From positions 1 to 64,000 of the forward strand of contig NZ_UQJH01000003.1 of the NCBI RefSeq assembly GCF_900541275.1: DNA of 64,000 bases, given 5' to 3'. Position 1 is the stretch's first letter, and every line of letters begins with the position of its first letter. Shown one piece after another: positions 9,703 through 17,574 of the stretch. This DNA comes from an uncultured Porphyromonas sp. (GTDB lineage Bacteria > Bacteroidota > Bacteroidia > Bacteroidales > Porphyromonadaceae). A program made the position numbers and the translations under genes. The notes beneath the pieces were generated by a model. That model ran no database searches. It saw only the letters and a program-made list of their open reading frames with translations, and was not told where the DNA came from.

Positions 9703-9762
9703 CTAATACCGATATTAGTGATCTCTAATACCGATAAAAGAATTCTCTAATATCGGTATTAG
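9703..9762. repeat. 22-bp palindrome array A (three units)
   Basis: Units at 9703-9718 (CTAATACCGATATTAG), 9725-9740 (CTAATACCGATAAAAG) and 9747-9762 (CTAATATCGGTATTAG), with 6-base spacers tgatct and aattct, giving an exact 22-bp period. Read on the minus strand, the middle unit becomes CTTTTATCGGTATTAG preceded by agaatt, the same variant seen as the third unit of arrays C and E. The array is therefore oriented towards the ATPase gene on the minus strand. Confidence 0.9.
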
Positions 9763-9872
9763 ATCAAGTACCTATCCATCGGGCATGGGACACCCCTCCC
9801 CTATGCTCACCACAGCAAAGGCAATCTCTTGTCTCCTCCCACTCCTAACACGTCAAAATGCGAGATAGCCAT

Positions 9873-9898
9873 ACTATGTTCGGCAAACATAGTTTTTC
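9873..9898 (+). terminator. orphan terminator-like hairpin
   Basis: ACTATGTT (9873-9880) pairs with AACATAGT (9886-9893) around cggca, followed by a run of T. No plus-strand gene precedes it, so it would end only an unseen transcript or read-through from this intergenic region. Confidence 0.5.
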
Positions 9899-9923
9899 TT
9901 GGGATCGAATTTATTGGTAAAGA

Positions 9924-9962
9924 TGACGCATTTGAGTGGTACGAAGCCACTCAAATGCGTCA
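9924..9962. repeat. perfect 16-bp inverted repeat
   Basis: TGACGCATTTGAGTGG (9924-9939) and CCACTCAAATGCGTCA (9947-9962) around a 7-base loop. There is no T tract on either side. It lies about 50 bases upstream of the -7 box at 10011, so it could be an operator, an RNA stem or a mobile-element trace. Confidence 0.75.
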
Positions 9963-10010
9963 CCCCTAACATAACTTAATAGGACACGAGAGGATGAGTA
10001 GAAAAATATC

Positions 10011-10018
10011 TACCTTTG
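10011..10018 (+). promoter_or_regulatory. -7 box of the PDZ/GH125/aroQ operon
   Basis: TACCTTTG, 46 bases ahead of the ATG at 10065. It is the only clear promoter before the long plus-strand run that follows. Confidence 0.6.
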
Positions 10019-10064
10019 TATTGTATATAGAATTCAATAATGCACCAGATAGTTCCTGAATAAT

Positions 10065-11525
10065 ATGAACGGAGTGTGTCAGAAAATGTGGCTCCTGTGT
10101 ATGGCCCTCGTGGTCGGAGCATCGCTGTCGTATGGACAGAAAGTGGGTAAGTCGGGCGTCCGCTGCGACGTGGGACTACTGTATCAGATCAGCTACCAAG
10201 AGAGCTGGGGCGACTCACATGCCGTGGTCGTGGAGGTGATCCCCGGTAGCCCGGCCGACAGAGCCGGCATCCGCCCGGGCGATGTGATCCTCGAGATCGA
10301 GGGACGCGACACTCAGAAGCTCTCAGAGGAGTCCATCACAGCGATGATCCTCGATCCCTCTCACGATCAGGTGTCACTGAAGATGCGCCGTCCCGGCACA
10401 CCATCGTGGGACTTGGTGCTGCGGAAGGAGTGCCTCCCCTCAGGGATCCTGACGGAGGAGCTTCTGGCACAGGCCTTCAGTATGTATAGTCTGGAGGATG
10501 TCACCACCCGGCGCTTCACTATGCCCTTTATCTACACCCTTCCGACGAAGCGTGACTTCATCAAATACAGCACATTCTCATTTGCAGACAAGGAGATCGG
10601 AACGAAGCCCGGTGCTCGTGTCCTCGCAAAGGAGCTGGTGAGCAAGGGACTTAGAGAGCTCCCCACCGGCGGGCAGTTGAGCATCGTTTATAAGCCCGCC
10701 CTTGAGAGCAATCCGGACTTTCGCCCCGGTAGCGAGGCGAATCTGGATCCGGGATTCAAAAACTATCTGGTTACACGCAAGGATGGTCGCTATGAGGTGG
10801 ACCACTATCCATTCTTGAGCATCAATACCCCGAAGTTCTCCGGTAAGTATCGGATGACGGTGGACATCGAGCTGATCGACAGCGAGGATAACACTAAGGT
10901 ATGGAGCGTGACGGCGCGCGAGCTGCTCAATAAGGAGTACGATCCAGATCGGTATGTGGCTAACTTCTGCTACCTCATGCTGGCCAATTACCCCTTCGTC
11001 CGCTATGTGATGAATCCGACCTTCGTCCTGCACCGCGATCAGCACCTACTGACCGGCGTGGGGTATGATATGAACGACCTGCAGGTCATTCGTCACATCA
11101 CGCCCGGCAGTCCCGCAGAGGCCGCCGGGCTAAAGGTGGGAGACCGGATCAAGTCGATCAATGGTCGCCTGCTGGAGAGCTCGGTAGATAAGATGAGCTC
11201 GGTCTACAAGACCTTCCTCCGTAAGACGTGGAAGTATCGTGCCAAGTCAACTGTCTACCCGGATGATAACGGCTTCCGTCAGTGTATGTACTGGGACCCT
11301 CAGTCCTACGATGTGGTGGCAAGTGAGCTGGATAAGGAGACTTACCTGGGAGCTTTTAGCTACCTCTTTGCCCACAATCCCTACATCGTATCAGCGGGGG
11401 CGAAGGTAGCGGCATCCGGTAATGGAGAGACGAAGGTGATCTTCGAGGTGATCCGTGACGGGGCGCCACAGGTGATTATGGTGGAGCCTCGCCTCATCAA
11501 TAAGGACTACATAGAGTTGAAGTGA
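10065..11525 (+). CDS. secreted protein with two PDZ domains
   Basis: A 486-residue exported protein with a signal peptide (MWLLCMALVVGASLSYG, mature from QKVGK). There are two PDZ-type segments: residues about 45-105 (VVEVIPGSPADRAGIRPGDVILEIEG) and about 335-375 (IRHITPGSPAEAAGLKVGDRIKSING). The part between them is beta-rich and unrecognised. No protease triad is visible, so it probably acts as a periplasmic or outer-membrane-facing scaffold or substrate-recognition protein. A methionine at residue 8 is an alternative start that also gives a good signal peptide. The stop codon lies two bases before the GH125 ATG, so the two are translationally linked. Confidence 0.8.
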   Translation: MNGVCQKMWLLCMALVVGASLSYGQKVGKSGVRCDVGLLYQISYQESWGDSHAVVVEVIPGSPADRAGIRPGDVILEIEGRDTQKLSEESITAMILDPSHDQVSLKMRRPGTPSWDLVLRKECLPSGILTEELLAQAFSMYSLEDVTTRRFTMPFIYTLPTKRDFIKYSTFSFADKEIGTKPGARVLAKELVSKGLRELPTGGQLSIVYKPALESNPDFRPGSEANLDPGFKNYLVTRKDGRYEVDHYPFLSINTPKFSGKYRMTVDIELIDSEDNTKVWSVTARELLNKEYDPDRYVANFCYLMLANYPFVRYVMNPTFVLHRDQHLLTGVGYDMNDLQVIRHITPGSPAEAAGLKVGDRIKSINGRLLESSVDKMSSVYKTFLRKTWKYRAKSTVYPDDNGFRQCMYWDPQSYDVVASELDKETYLGAFSYLFAHNPYIVSAGAKVAASGNGETKVIFEVIRDGAPQVIMVEPRLINKDYIELK

Positions 11526-11527
11526 GC

Positions 11528-12988
11528 ATGAAGCACCCATTCCTCCTCTCCGCTCTCGCCCTGCTCTGCTCCGCTCAGGTGGTGAGGGCACAGGAGAGTG
11601 TCTACGACTACAAACCGATCGCTGAGACCATACAGCAGGACGCCACCCGGTATGTCTGCAAGCGACCGCCTGTAGAGGATCGACTCTTCCGCTCCGATGC
11701 GGTCGAGCGCGTGATCCGTGAGGTACAGAGTAAGCTGACCAATCCCAAGCTACGCTGGATGATGGGGAATTGCTTCCCCAACACCCTCGACACAACGGTC
11801 CACTTCCGGCACGATGAGGATGGGCGGCCAGACACCTTTGTCTACACAGGAGACATAGCTGCGATGTGGCTACGCGACTCAGGCGCACAGGTCTATCCCT
11901 ATGCGGCTCTCGCAGATGAGGATCCCCTACTTGCGGAAATGCTCCGAGGGGTGATCCGACGTCAGATGCTACAGATCTGTCTCGACCCATATGCCAACGC
12001 CTTCCTCGATGGAGAGCTGACCACCTACTGGGCGACCGATATGACAGAGATGCGCCCGGGGGTGCATGAGCGGAAGTGGGAGATCGACTCGCTCTGCTAT
12101 CCGATACGACTGGCCTACGCCTATTTGGCAGCGACAGGCGACAGCTCGATCCTCGATGAGGACTTCCATAGGGCGATGCGCCTCGTACTACAGACCCTAC
12201 GCGAGCAGCAACGCAAGGAGGATAGAGGACCATACTCCTTTATGCGCCAGACGGAGCGGAGTACAGACTCTAAGTCATGTGGAGGCTGGGGCGAGCCGGT
12301 GAATCCCGTGGGACTGATCGTCTCCTCATTCCGCCCCTCAGATGATGCGACCCATTACCAATTTCTCATTCCCTCCAATTTCTTTGCCGTCACCTCATGC
12401 CGTAAGGCTGCTGAGATGATCAGGAGAGGCTATGCCGATGAGGCACTGGCGACCGGACTGGAGGAGCTGGCAGACGAGGTGGAGCAGGCACTCGCAAAGT
12501 ATGCTGTAGTCTCGCACCCGATTTATGGTCAGGTGTATGCTTATGAGGTGGACGGATATGGAAATGTCAGCCTTATGGACGATGCCAATGTCCCGAGCCT
12601 CCTCGCCATAGGCTACCTTGGTGACGTTGCACTCGATGACCCGATCTATCAGAATACGAGGCGCTTGGTCTGGAGCGAAAGTAATCCATACTTCTTCCGA
12701 GGCAGTGCCGGTGAGGGAATAGGTGGACCTCACGTGGGCTACGATATGGTGTGGCCGATGAGCATAATGATGCGCGCCTTCACCTCTACCGATGATGAGG
12801 AGATCCGCGCTTGTATGGAGCAGCTCCTCACGACTGATGCCGACACGGGGCTGATGCACGAGTCGTTTCACAAGGACGACCCGACGAAGTACACTCGCAG
12901 CTGGTTTGCATGGCAGAATACCCTCTTCGGCGAGCTGGTGCTGACACTGATCGAGCGGGGAAAGCTGGACCTACTCAATAGCCTCTGA
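11528..12988 (+). CDS. glycoside hydrolase family 125 exo-alpha-1,6-mannosidase
   Basis: GH125 (formerly DUF1237) enzymes release mannose from the non-reducing end of alpha-1,6-linked mannosides. The 486-residue protein has a signal peptide (cleaved near VVRAQ). Family-typical segments are CFPNTLDTT, TGDIAAMWLRDSGAQVYPY, ATDMTEMRPGVHERKWEIDSLCYP, SSFRPSDDATHYQFLIPSNFFA, LMDDANVPSLLAIGYLG and HESFHKDDPTKYTRSWFAWQN, containing the catalytic acid and base regions. The frame also has a GTG at 11522 overlapping the previous stop (GTGA); the ATG at 11528 gives the cleaner signal peptide. It probably trims mannan or host N-glycans in the periplasm. No other mannan-utilisation genes adjoin. Confidence 0.9.
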   Translation: MKHPFLLSALALLCSAQVVRAQESVYDYKPIAETIQQDATRYVCKRPPVEDRLFRSDAVERVIREVQSKLTNPKLRWMMGNCFPNTLDTTVHFRHDEDGRPDTFVYTGDIAAMWLRDSGAQVYPYAALADEDPLLAEMLRGVIRRQMLQICLDPYANAFLDGELTTYWATDMTEMRPGVHERKWEIDSLCYPIRLAYAYLAATGDSSILDEDFHRAMRLVLQTLREQQRKEDRGPYSFMRQTERSTDSKSCGGWGEPVNPVGLIVSSFRPSDDATHYQFLIPSNFFAVTSCRKAAEMIRRGYADEALATGLEELADEVEQALAKYAVVSHPIYGQVYAYEVDGYGNVSLMDDANVPSLLAIGYLGDVALDDPIYQNTRRLVWSESNPYFFRGSAGEGIGGPHVGYDMVWPMSIMMRAFTSTDDEEIRACMEQLLTTDADTGLMHESFHKDDPTKYTRSWFAWQNTLFGELVLTLIERGKLDLLNSL

Positions 12989-12991
12989 CCG

Positions 12992-13633
12992 ATGCGTCGA
13001 TATACTCTACTTACACTACTTGGTCTCCTCGTCCATATCTCCCTCGCGGTAGGACTGCAGGCTCAGTCGGTAGACGAGGTCTTCCGACGGATGCCGGATG
13101 AACTAATCCCCCTGCTACCCGACAGCACCCTTCGTGCCGAGCTCCTCGAGAGTCCGGAGGGCGTTTCGGTGGTCAATCCCTTTGGCGGGGAGATGAGTGT
13201 GATGAGCCGAAGCGAGCAAGGTCTGAGACTCTCGCTCGACCGACTGACGGAGCTGGAGGTGGGACTCTTGCCACACGGCAAGAGCTACTACATCTGTCTC
13301 ATCGCCACCAGCACCATAGTACCGGCTCAGTCAGTGGTCACGCTTTTTGATGCCGACTGGAACCGGCTACAGGGGACCCCTTTTACCCTACCCTCACCGG
13401 AGCACTTCATCTCAGGACAGCTGAGCACCCGCATCAAGCGCTCCCTTGCTGAGCTGGGGCACCTCCACTGGAGGGCGATGATGGACCCTATGGAGCCACA
13501 GCTGCTTACCGTGAGGATCACCAGCCTTGACGAGAAGACAAGCCAATCCCTGTACCCGGAGATGCAGAAGAGGGTACAGCCAGTGGCGATGAAGTGGGGG
13601 GAAAATCACTTCGAAATTGTGGTAAAGAAATAA
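12992..13633 (+). CDS. DUF3256 family secreted protein
   Basis: A 213-residue protein with a signal peptide (cleaved near GLQAQ). The start of the mature part (VDEVFRRMPDELIPLLPDSTLRAELLE) and the following NPFGGEMSVM match the Bacteroidota-only DUF3256 family, whose function is unknown. It follows GH125 by 3 bases and precedes the coiled-coil protein by 6, so it belongs to the same transcript. Mature residues alternate as in beta-rich periplasmic proteins; no lipobox is seen. Confidence 0.8.
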   Translation: MRRYTLLTLLGLLVHISLAVGLQAQSVDEVFRRMPDELIPLLPDSTLRAELLESPEGVSVVNPFGGEMSVMSRSEQGLRLSLDRLTELEVGLLPHGKSYYICLIATSTIVPAQSVVTLFDADWNRLQGTPFTLPSPEHFISGQLSTRIKRSLAELGHLHWRAMMDPMEPQLLTVRITSLDEKTSQSLYPEMQKRVQPVAMKWGENHFEIVVKK

Positions 13634-13639
13634 CCCGAG

Positions 13640-14554
13640 ATGGATCAAGAAAGGATAGAGCAAGAGGATAAGCAACGTAAGCGCAAGGCACTCCTCATCG
13701 TCGGGATCAGCATCCTGCTGCTCCTGTTGGCCGGTGGAGGGTACTACCTCGTGCGACAGCAGCGGACGATCAATGATATGCGGGAGCTGTCGGCGCTCGA
13801 CAAGCAGATGCTGCAGGACCAGTTTGATGAGCTGAATATGCAGTATGAGGAGTTTAGCTTTGAGATCAGCAACGACTCCATTGCAAAGCGGCTGGAGCAG
13901 GAGCAGGCAAAGGTGCAGCGACTGATGGAGGAGCTGAAGCAGGTCAAGAGCACTGATGCTGCTGAGATCAGTCGTCTCCGCCGCGAGCTCGACACCCTCC
14001 GCAAGATCCTCAAGAGCTACGTCATCCAGATAGACTCGCTCAATAGAGCCAATCAAGCTCTCAGGACAGAAAACAAGGCTCAGCGCGAGGAGATCAGCCG
14101 TGTCACATCCCGACAGAGACAGCTGCAGGAGGAGAAGTCGGACCTTACGGAGAAGGTACAGCTCGCCGCTAAGCTCTCGGTGAGCAACTTCCACACCGTA
14201 GGACTTAATAACAGAGGGCGCGACACGAAGCGGATCAAGAGCATGAAGCAGCTGCAGATCAATTTCCAGGTCGACCGCAACGTCACTGCTGAGCCAGGGA
14301 TGAAAACGATCTATGTCCGCCTGAGCAAGCCCGATGGATCACTGATGCAACAGCCCGGGGAGAGCGGCACAATGTCCTTCGAGAGCGGTCAGGTACCCTA
14401 CTCTGTCTCTCGACAGGTCGAGTACAGCGGTGAGCCGACTCAGGTGAGCCTCTACTGGGACATTCAGGAGTATCTGCCGGAGGGTAGCTACGTGGCAGAG
14501 ATCTTTGCCGATGGGTATAAGATAGGTAGATACAGCTTCTCGCTCGGTAACTAA
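13640..14554 (+). CDS. single-pass membrane protein with long coiled coil
   Basis: A 304-residue protein of unknown function. A charged N-terminus (about 20 residues) is followed by a membrane helix (LLIVGISILLLLLAGGGYYLV), then about 130 residues of heptad-like coiled coil rich in Glu, Gln, Arg and Leu (residues about 45-180). The C-terminal domain of about 120 residues (KQLQINFQVDRNVTAEPGMKT, later YLPEGSYVAEIFADG) looks beta-rich and immunoglobulin-like. The layout suggests an inner-membrane anchor with a rod and globular head in the periplasm. Its place between DUF3256 and aroQ with single-digit spacing argues for co-transcription, not a shared pathway. Confidence 0.75.
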   Translation: MDQERIEQEDKQRKRKALLIVGISILLLLLAGGGYYLVRQQRTINDMRELSALDKQMLQDQFDELNMQYEEFSFEISNDSIAKRLEQEQAKVQRLMEELKQVKSTDAAEISRLRRELDTLRKILKSYVIQIDSLNRANQALRTENKAQREEISRVTSRQRQLQEEKSDLTEKVQLAAKLSVSNFHTVGLNNRGRDTKRIKSMKQLQINFQVDRNVTAEPGMKTIYVRLSKPDGSLMQQPGESGTMSFESGQVPYSVSRQVEYSGEPTQVSLYWDIQEYLPEGSYVAEIFADGYKIGRYSFSLGN

Positions 14555-14563
14555 GCGACAGCC

Positions 14564-14995
14564 ATGCGTACCGTACACATCATCAATGGACCCAATCTCA
14601 ATAGGCTCGGCGCCCGTGAGCCTGAGCTCTATGGAGCAACCGCCTTTGAGGACTACTTAGAGCGGCTGAGGGAGCTCTTTCCCTCTGTGGATATCATCTA
14701 CTTCCAGTCCAATCACGAGGGAGACCTGATCGACTACCTGCAGCAGGACGAGGTGCGGCATGCCTTCGGCGTGATTATCAATGGGGGCGCTTTTTCCCAC
14801 TACTCCTATGCCATAGCCGATGCGCTGCGGATGGTGGAGGCACCGCTGATAGAGGTCCACATAACCAATACACATGCACGTGAGGACTTCCGAGAGAGGG
14901 ATGTACTCACGCCTGTCTGCGAGGGGGCAATCATCGGTCTCGGGCTGGACGGATATCGCCTGGCCCTCGCCAACCTCTGTGCCAGACGTGGATAA
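14564..14995 (+). CDS. aroQ: type II 3-dehydroquinate dehydratase
   Basis: Third step of the shikimate pathway: 3-dehydroquinate to 3-dehydroshikimate, cytosolic. The 143-residue length is right for the dodecameric type II enzyme. Motifs are INGPNLNRLGAREPELYG (catalytic Arg region), FQSNHEGDLIDYLQ, INGGAFSHYSYAIADAL, and EVHITNTHARE with the catalytic His. It begins 9 bases after the coiled-coil gene and is followed by pyk; aroQ-pyk-methyltransferase-rbfA is a familiar order in Bacteroidota. Confidence 0.95.
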   Translation: MRTVHIINGPNLNRLGAREPELYGATAFEDYLERLRELFPSVDIIYFQSNHEGDLIDYLQQDEVRHAFGVIINGGAFSHYSYAIADALRMVEAPLIEVHITNTHAREDFRERDVLTPVCEGAIIGLGLDGYRLALANLCARRG

Positions 14996-15001
14996 GAGAT
15001 A

Positions 15002-15020
15002 ATATAATAACCTATTATAT
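15002..15020. repeat. AT-only inverted repeat before pyk
   Basis: ATATAATA (15002-15009) and TATTATAT (15013-15020) flank AAC/ACC-type loop bases just ahead of the pyk GTG. It is an isolated AT block in a GC-rich operon and may mark an internal promoter or a translation-opening element. Confidence 0.5.
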
Positions 15021-15034
15021 AAAAAGTAAGTATC

Positions 15035-16510
15035 GTGGTAAAGGAGTATCTAAAGTCGACTAAGATCGTCGCTACAGTATCAGACCTGCATTGCGACCAA
15101 GAGTTTCTGAGACAAATCTTTGACGCCGGTGTCAACGTCGTCAGGATGAACTCAGCCCATATGACTCATGAGGGATTTGAGCGAGTGATCCACAACGTCC
15201 GCGCTGTCAGCGACAGCGTCGCCATTATGATGGACACCAAGGGACCTGAGGTCCGGACAACAGCTACCGCTGACGGAGCACCGATTGAGCTGGTGACAGA
15301 CCAGCAGATACAGATCCAGGCAGACCCGACAGCGCCCTGCACCCAGGAGGTGATTAATGTGAATTACCCCGGCTTCATCCACGATGTACCGGAGGGAGCA
15401 GCTGTCCTCTTTGATGACGGACTCCTCGGTCTGAGAGTAATCCGCAAGGACGAGACGACCCTCTACTGCACGGTGCTCAATGACGGGACCATCGGCTCCC
15501 ACAAGAGCGTCAATGTACCCAATGTCAGCATCGATCTCCCGGCTGTCACCGAGAGGGATCGAGACTCGATCCTCTTCTCTATGGCTAACGATGTCGACTT
15601 CATAGCCCACTCCTTCGTCCGCTCTCGGAAGGATGTCGATGAGATACAGAAGATCCTCGACAGCGGGCATAGTGACATCAAGATCATCTCCAAGATAGAG
15701 AACCAGGAGGGCGTGGACAATATCGACGAGATCATACAGGCCTCCTACGGCATCATGATCGCTCGAGGTGACCTCGGCATAGAGGTGGATCTGGAGGATA
15801 TCCCGACGATCCAGAGGACGATCATACAGATGTGCATCGACCAGAATAAGCCGGTCATCGTAGCCACGCAGATGCTCCACACAATGATCCAAAACCCCCG
15901 CCCAACGCGCGCCGAGGTGAGCGATGTCTCCAGTGCGATCATGATGAATACGGATGCTGTGATGCTTAGCGGTGAGACCGCCAATGGGAAGTACCCCGTG
16001 GAGGCGGTACGGACTATGACGAAGATCATACGCGCTGCAGAGCAGCTCCCTCCGACACACTTCTTCTCCGAGCTGACCTGCCCACGCGAGCAGGGACCGG
16101 ACCTAACCCGCTTCCTCTCCAAGTGTGCCGTCGACTCGCTCGCCCTCTTCCCCGAGGTGAGCGCCATCATCAGCGATGCCTACTCCGGACGGACCGCCCG
16201 CACCCTCTCCTCCTATCGCGGAGACCGACCCATTTTGGCACTCTGCTCCCACAAGGCCGTCGCCCGACAGCTAGCCCTCTCCTATGGTGTCACAGCCATC
16301 TATCTGGAGAAAGACAAGGCCCATGGCGAGGACAACCACCACTACCTCCTGAGGGGTATCAAGTACCTCCTCGACCAAGAGACGATCACCACCGATGACA
16401 CCATCGTCTACTGCGGTGGGATGCTCAATCCTCATATAGGGACCAACACACTGGAGATGTACCGGATGAAAGACTTCATAGACTTCCATGCCGATAGCTT
16501 CCGTAAGTGA
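15035..16510 (+). CDS. pyk: pyruvate kinase
   Basis: Converts PEP + ADP to pyruvate + ATP, the last glycolytic step. 491 residues, starting at GTG because no suitable ATG precedes the conserved STKIVATVSD. Family motifs: MNSAHMTHEGF in place of the usual N-F-S-H-G stretch, MMDTKGPEVRT, KIENQEGVDNIDEI, IMIARGDLGIEVD (active-site and metal region), ATQMLHTMIQNPRPTRAEVSDV and MLSGETANGKYPVEAV. It shares its 3' end with the methyltransferase gene (23-base overlap). The enzyme coexists with PPDK at 0.3-3 kb, giving a potentially reversible PEP/pyruvate step. Confidence 0.95.
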   Translation: MVKEYLKSTKIVATVSDLHCDQEFLRQIFDAGVNVVRMNSAHMTHEGFERVIHNVRAVSDSVAIMMDTKGPEVRTTATADGAPIELVTDQQIQIQADPTAPCTQEVINVNYPGFIHDVPEGAAVLFDDGLLGLRVIRKDETTLYCTVLNDGTIGSHKSVNVPNVSIDLPAVTERDRDSILFSMANDVDFIAHSFVRSRKDVDEIQKILDSGHSDIKIISKIENQEGVDNIDEIIQASYGIMIARGDLGIEVDLEDIPTIQRTIIQMCIDQNKPVIVATQMLHTMIQNPRPTRAEVSDVSSAIMMNTDAVMLSGETANGKYPVEAVRTMTKIIRAAEQLPPTHFFSELTCPREQGPDLTRFLSKCAVDSLALFPEVSAIISDAYSGRTARTLSSYRGDRPILALCSHKAVARQLALSYGVTAIYLEKDKAHGEDNHHYLLRGIKYLLDQETITTDDTIVYCGGMLNPHIGTNTLEMYRMKDFIDFHADSFRK

Positions 16511-17150
16511 GCACCTGAGAGAGCTGGCCATCACCGAGTACGCCGAGCGCCACACCGACAAGGAGCCGGCGATCCTCACCCGCCTGACACGGGAGGCTGA
16601 CGAGCGACTGATGTATCCCCGTATGAATTGCGGGCACTTACAGGGTCGCCTCCTCAGGATGCTGGTCCGGATCACAGGTGCAAGGGAGGTGCTGGAGATC
16701 GGGACCTACGCTGCCTACTCCACCCATTGCCTCGCTGAGGGTCTACCCGAAGAGGGACACCTCACCACCATTGATGTCAATGATGAGATGGAGCCTGTGA
16801 TCAGAGCCAGCCTCAGCGAGACGGGCATTCACGAGAAGGTCACCAGCCTCATAGGGGATGCGAAAGAACTGCTCACCACGATGGATCTCTCAGCCTACGA
16901 CCTGATCTACCTGGACGCAGACAAGCGGGGCTACCCCGACTACTACCACCTCATCGTCCCGGCGATGAGATCGGGAGCTCTCCTCATCGCTGACAACACC
17001 CTCTGGGGTGGCAAGGTGGCACTGAGCGACTGTCACGACCCGCAGACAGAGTCGCTCCGCTCCTTCAACGACCTAATCGCGAAGGACGCCTCCGTGGAGA
17101 AGGTCCTGCTCCCTCTCCGAGATGGTCTTACACTTATCTATAAGAAATAA
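16488..17150 (+). CDS. class I SAM-dependent O-methyltransferase
   Basis: A 220-residue methyltransferase of the catechol/caffeoyl-CoA O-methyltransferase-like family (PF01596). Motif I is VLEIGTYAAYSTHCLAEGLP with the acidic residue TTIDVND after it; the metal and catalytic region is YDLIYLDADKRGYPDYYHL and LIADNTLWGGKV. The physiological substrate is unknown. The start overlaps pyk by 23 bases, so translation is probably coupled, and rbfA follows by 8 bases. The same neighbour order recurs in Bacteroidota and hints at a housekeeping role. Confidence 0.88.
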   Translation: MPIASVSEHLRELAITEYAERHTDKEPAILTRLTREADERLMYPRMNCGHLQGRLLRMLVRITGAREVLEIGTYAAYSTHCLAEGLPEEGHLTTIDVNDEMEPVIRASLSETGIHEKVTSLIGDAKELLTTMDLSAYDLIYLDADKRGYPDYYHLIVPAMRSGALLIADNTLWGGKVALSDCHDPQTESLRSFNDLIAKDASVEKVLLPLRDGLTLIYKK

Positions 17151-17158
17151 ATACCGAT

Positions 17159-17560
17159 ATGAATCCGATACGAACCGCACGCACAGCACGGATGATCCAG
17201 AAGGAGCTTAGCGAACTCCTCCTCGCAGATACGAGGCTGACGCGTGGCGTAATCATCAGCGTCACTGAAGTAAGGCTGGCACCGGACCTCAGCTCTGCAC
17301 GCTGCTACCTAAGTATCTTCCCTGATGCCAAGGGTCCTGAGATCCTCAAGACCCTTCAGACCAATACATCGACCATAAGGTATGACCTCGGCAACAGCCT
17401 CGCCAGCCGCATGAGGGTGATACCGGAGCTCTACTTCTATCTCGACCGGTCGGAGGAGTACGCCCGTAAGATCGATGAGCTACTGGACGCCAATCCCACT
17501 CACGACTACACGAGAGACGAGGAGTCGGAGGGGTGGATCTCCAGCTTAGACGACGAGTAA
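17159..17560 (+). CDS. rbfA: 30S ribosome-binding factor A
   Basis: Assists late 30S maturation at the 5' end of 16S rRNA, needed in cold or fast growth. The 133-residue length and KH-like fold fit: RTARMIQKELSELLLAD at the N-terminus, VIISVTEVRLAPDLSSARCYLSIF in the middle, RVIPELYFYLDRSEEYARKIDELL near the end. The tail is acidic. It sits in the aroQ-pyk-methyltransferase-rbfA-permease run with 8- and 14-base gaps. Confidence 0.93.
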   Translation: MNPIRTARTARMIQKELSELLLADTRLTRGVIISVTEVRLAPDLSSARCYLSIFPDAKGPEILKTLQTNTSTIRYDLGNSLASRMRVIPELYFYLDRSEEYARKIDELLDANPTHDYTRDEESEGWISSLDDE

Positions 17561-17574
17561 GGGAGGAGCGCCTC

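Larger units (their letters stand above)
9585..10064. other. structured intergenic region between divergent genes
   Basis: 480 bases without a gene. It contains the minus-strand -7 box (9618-9625), a three-unit palindrome array (9703-9762), a hairpin with a T tract (9873-9898), a perfect 16-bp inverted repeat (9924-9962) and the -7 box of the PDZ gene (10011-10018). Confidence 0.8.

Noticed and set aside
9703..9762. CRISPR array
   Set aside because: Repeats of 16 bp with 6-base spacers are far too short, and there are no cas genes in the window.
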